Source: Fibrobacter succinogenes (GTDB taxonomy: Bacteria; Fibrobacterota; Fibrobacteria; Fibrobacterales; Fibrobacteraceae). From it: 53,076 nt of DNA. The position numbers were made by a program, and so were the translations under genes. The notes beneath the pieces are model-generated. The model did no database searches and had not been told where the DNA came from. It worked only from the letters and a program-made list of their open reading frames with translations. Shown one piece after another: positions 52,141 to 53,076 of the stretch (position 1 is the stretch's first letter; the number at the start of each line of letters is the position of its first letter). The DNA is taken from the NCBI RefSeq assembly GCF_902779965.1, contig NZ_CACZDK010000021.1, positions 1-53,076 of the forward strand. Reading direction: 5' to 3'.

Positions 52141-53070
52141 TCAGAAAAGAGACTGCTGGCAGTCCTTTTGTGATCCATCGTCGTAGAATCTCCCCATAAG
52201 TTCGCGGTATTCGTCCGCCGTGCCGTTGAAGTAGAGCTTTTCCTTCGTCGTAGATTTTGACGAGCCGACCGAAGCCGCCATCAACTGCGTTTTTTCAAAT
52301 TAAGCGACGCAAGTAAACGGGGCATCGTATTCACTTAAAAATGCGTTGATTTTTTAGTCTGTTTTAAGTGACTTGAAAAGGTCATAGAATCTGTCGTGAT
52401 CGAACTCAAAATCGTACTTGTTTGTACCCTTGTACGGTGGGTCGAAATAGACTACATCGAACCCCTTATAGTCGATGTCGAAGATGTCCAAGCGTTCCAA
52501 GCGTTCCAAGCGTTCCAAGCGTTCCAAGCGTTCCAAGCTCTGTAATCTTTGCACGAACTCCAATTTTTGAAGGCGTCCGTCGTCATCTTTCTTTGTCATG
52601 ATGTCAAAGAACTTTCTGTAATTGCTTCGTCTTTCGGATAATGTCGGAGCGGTAAGCATCTTTTCTGCTATCAGCTTGTAATCTTCGATTTGTTCGCCGT
52701 ACAGATACGTTTTCCCGTCGTTTCCGAAGCTCGCGCAATACTTGTTCAAGCAGTCCTGGATGTCGAAGTCGCCGTTCTCGATGCGTTGAAGGCTGTTGTA
52801 AAAGTCAACGCGAGAGCACGGTGCTGGGTGCTCGTAGTCGATTTGCCCCTTGTGTATAAGTACCGCGTCAAGCAAGGTAATCGTTGCCTTGTTCAAGTCG
52901 TTTCCGACAACGGAATCCCATTTTAGGCTCATTGCCGCCGCCATGAGGAAAGCACCGCCTCCACAGCAGGCGTCTAGTATGCGACCGCCTGGAGGTAGCT
53001 TCTTAACGATGTCCTCCGCTATCGCGGCCTTAGATCCCTTGTATGGTAAACCTAGAGTTATCTTCGCCAT
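52141..53070 (-). pseudogene. D12-class DNA adenine methyltransferase interrupted by two in-frame TAA codons
   Basis: Motif I is ILDACCGGGAFLMAA and the catalytic motif IV VVYFDPPYKGTNKYD, the order of D12/Dam-type N6-adenine methyltransferases. The frame stops after LFKSLKTD (TAA 52354-52356), but the same frame goes on with INAFLSEYDAPFTCVA, a second TAA (52300-52302), and FEKTQLMAAS followed by TTKEKLYFNG to a stop at 52141. The continued part is the normal D12 C-terminus (SEY-aP and KEKL words) and ends CQQSLF, a clamp-binding-like peptide. The full frame is 310 codons. The protein may be truncated, made by readthrough, or dead. Confidence 0.8.
52488..52538 (-). repeat. 9-bp tandem repeat inside the methyltransferase gene
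   Basis: CCAAGCGTT is repeated five times (52488-52532) with a partial sixth copy. On the coding strand each unit encodes Leu-Glu-Arg, giving a charged helical spacer between two methyltransferase motifs. The 9-bp unit keeps the frame, so copy number can change without breaking the gene. Confidence 0.95.
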
Positions 53071-53076
53071 AAGTCA
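52978..53076. repeat. 99-bp terminal direct repeat, right copy
   Basis: Identical to 1-99. It covers the first codons of the methyltransferase and its upstream bases; counted once, the circle is 52,977 bp. Confidence 0.9.

Noticed and set aside
52141-53070. Genome-wide recoding of TAA as a sense codon
   Set aside because: Many other genes end in TAA at their expected ends with tight overlaps to the next gene. The two extra TAA codons are limited to one gene, and no UAA-reading tRNA was found.

Overview
This window is the complete, circularly closed genome of a contractile-tailed (myovirus) double-stranded DNA phage, about 52,977 bp once the 99-bp overlap between the two ends (1-99 = 52978-53076) is counted once. 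The head, neck and tail genes are in myovirus order and belong to families shared with Mu-like and Pam3-like phages (MuF, DUF2184 capsid, DUF3383 sheath, DUF3277 tube, Dit-like, Gp138 spike, baseplate J). I see no integrase, transposase, clear CI-type repressor or partition gene, so a virulent, headful-packaging lifestyle is the simplest reading. Moderate GC, strong use of AAG lysine codons, consistent AGGAGG-type ribosome binding sites and a BspA-type leucine-rich tail fibre suggest a rumen or gut bacterium with normal Shine-Dalgarno use. Fibrobacter is my weak guess; Bacteroidetes are unlikely.

Layout. (1) A leftward early arm runs from about 19.3 kb down to 1 and, across the circular joint, from 53.08 to 50.4 kb. 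It holds tightly packed small genes, three DNA methyltransferase genes (two visibly broken), SSB, a RecT/Bet recombinase, a coiled-coil recombination-locus protein, a probable replication initiator, SpoVG, an LPD29-like protein and many small membrane, zinc-finger or ribbon-helix-helix proteins. A probable replication origin (16.9-17.25 kb) has a G-tract, two 36-bp direct repeats and a pyrimidine tract upstream of the initiator operon. (2) A short rightward block (19.5-21.0 kb) carries a PAPS-reductase-like/ParB-like pair (IbrA/IbrB type), followed by a leftward ASCH gene. (3) The rightward late operon (21.5-50.2 kb) runs terminase, portal, MuF, protease/scaffold, decoration protein, capsid, neck, sheath, tube, chaperones, tape measure, baseplate, tail fibres, lysis genes and a RusA resolvase.

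Regulation. At least five leftward early promoters share a -35/-10 pair with 17-bp spacing, a 13-14 bp palindrome at or just below the -10, an upstream TTTTGCTTAC-type element and a common AACAAGAGG leader. Two short non-coding RNAs with their own promoter and terminator are predicted: one rightward beside the origin (about 17278-17348) and one leftward at the end of the late operon (about 50279-50359). The second is complementary to the ribosome binding site leader of several early genes. Late-operon gaps carry a recurring AAnTTATATT motif.

Most interesting cargo. The MuF head protein has an AT-rich C-terminal extension with an HEAGH zincin motif and is followed, with a 1-bp overlap, by an 80-residue acidic protein: a candidate virion-delivered metalloprotease toxin with its immunity protein. 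A second protein fuses a phage domain to a DUF2829 (Tad2-type anti-Thoeris) domain. A D12-class adenine methyltransferase is interrupted by two in-frame ochre codons although the rest of its reading frame is intact.
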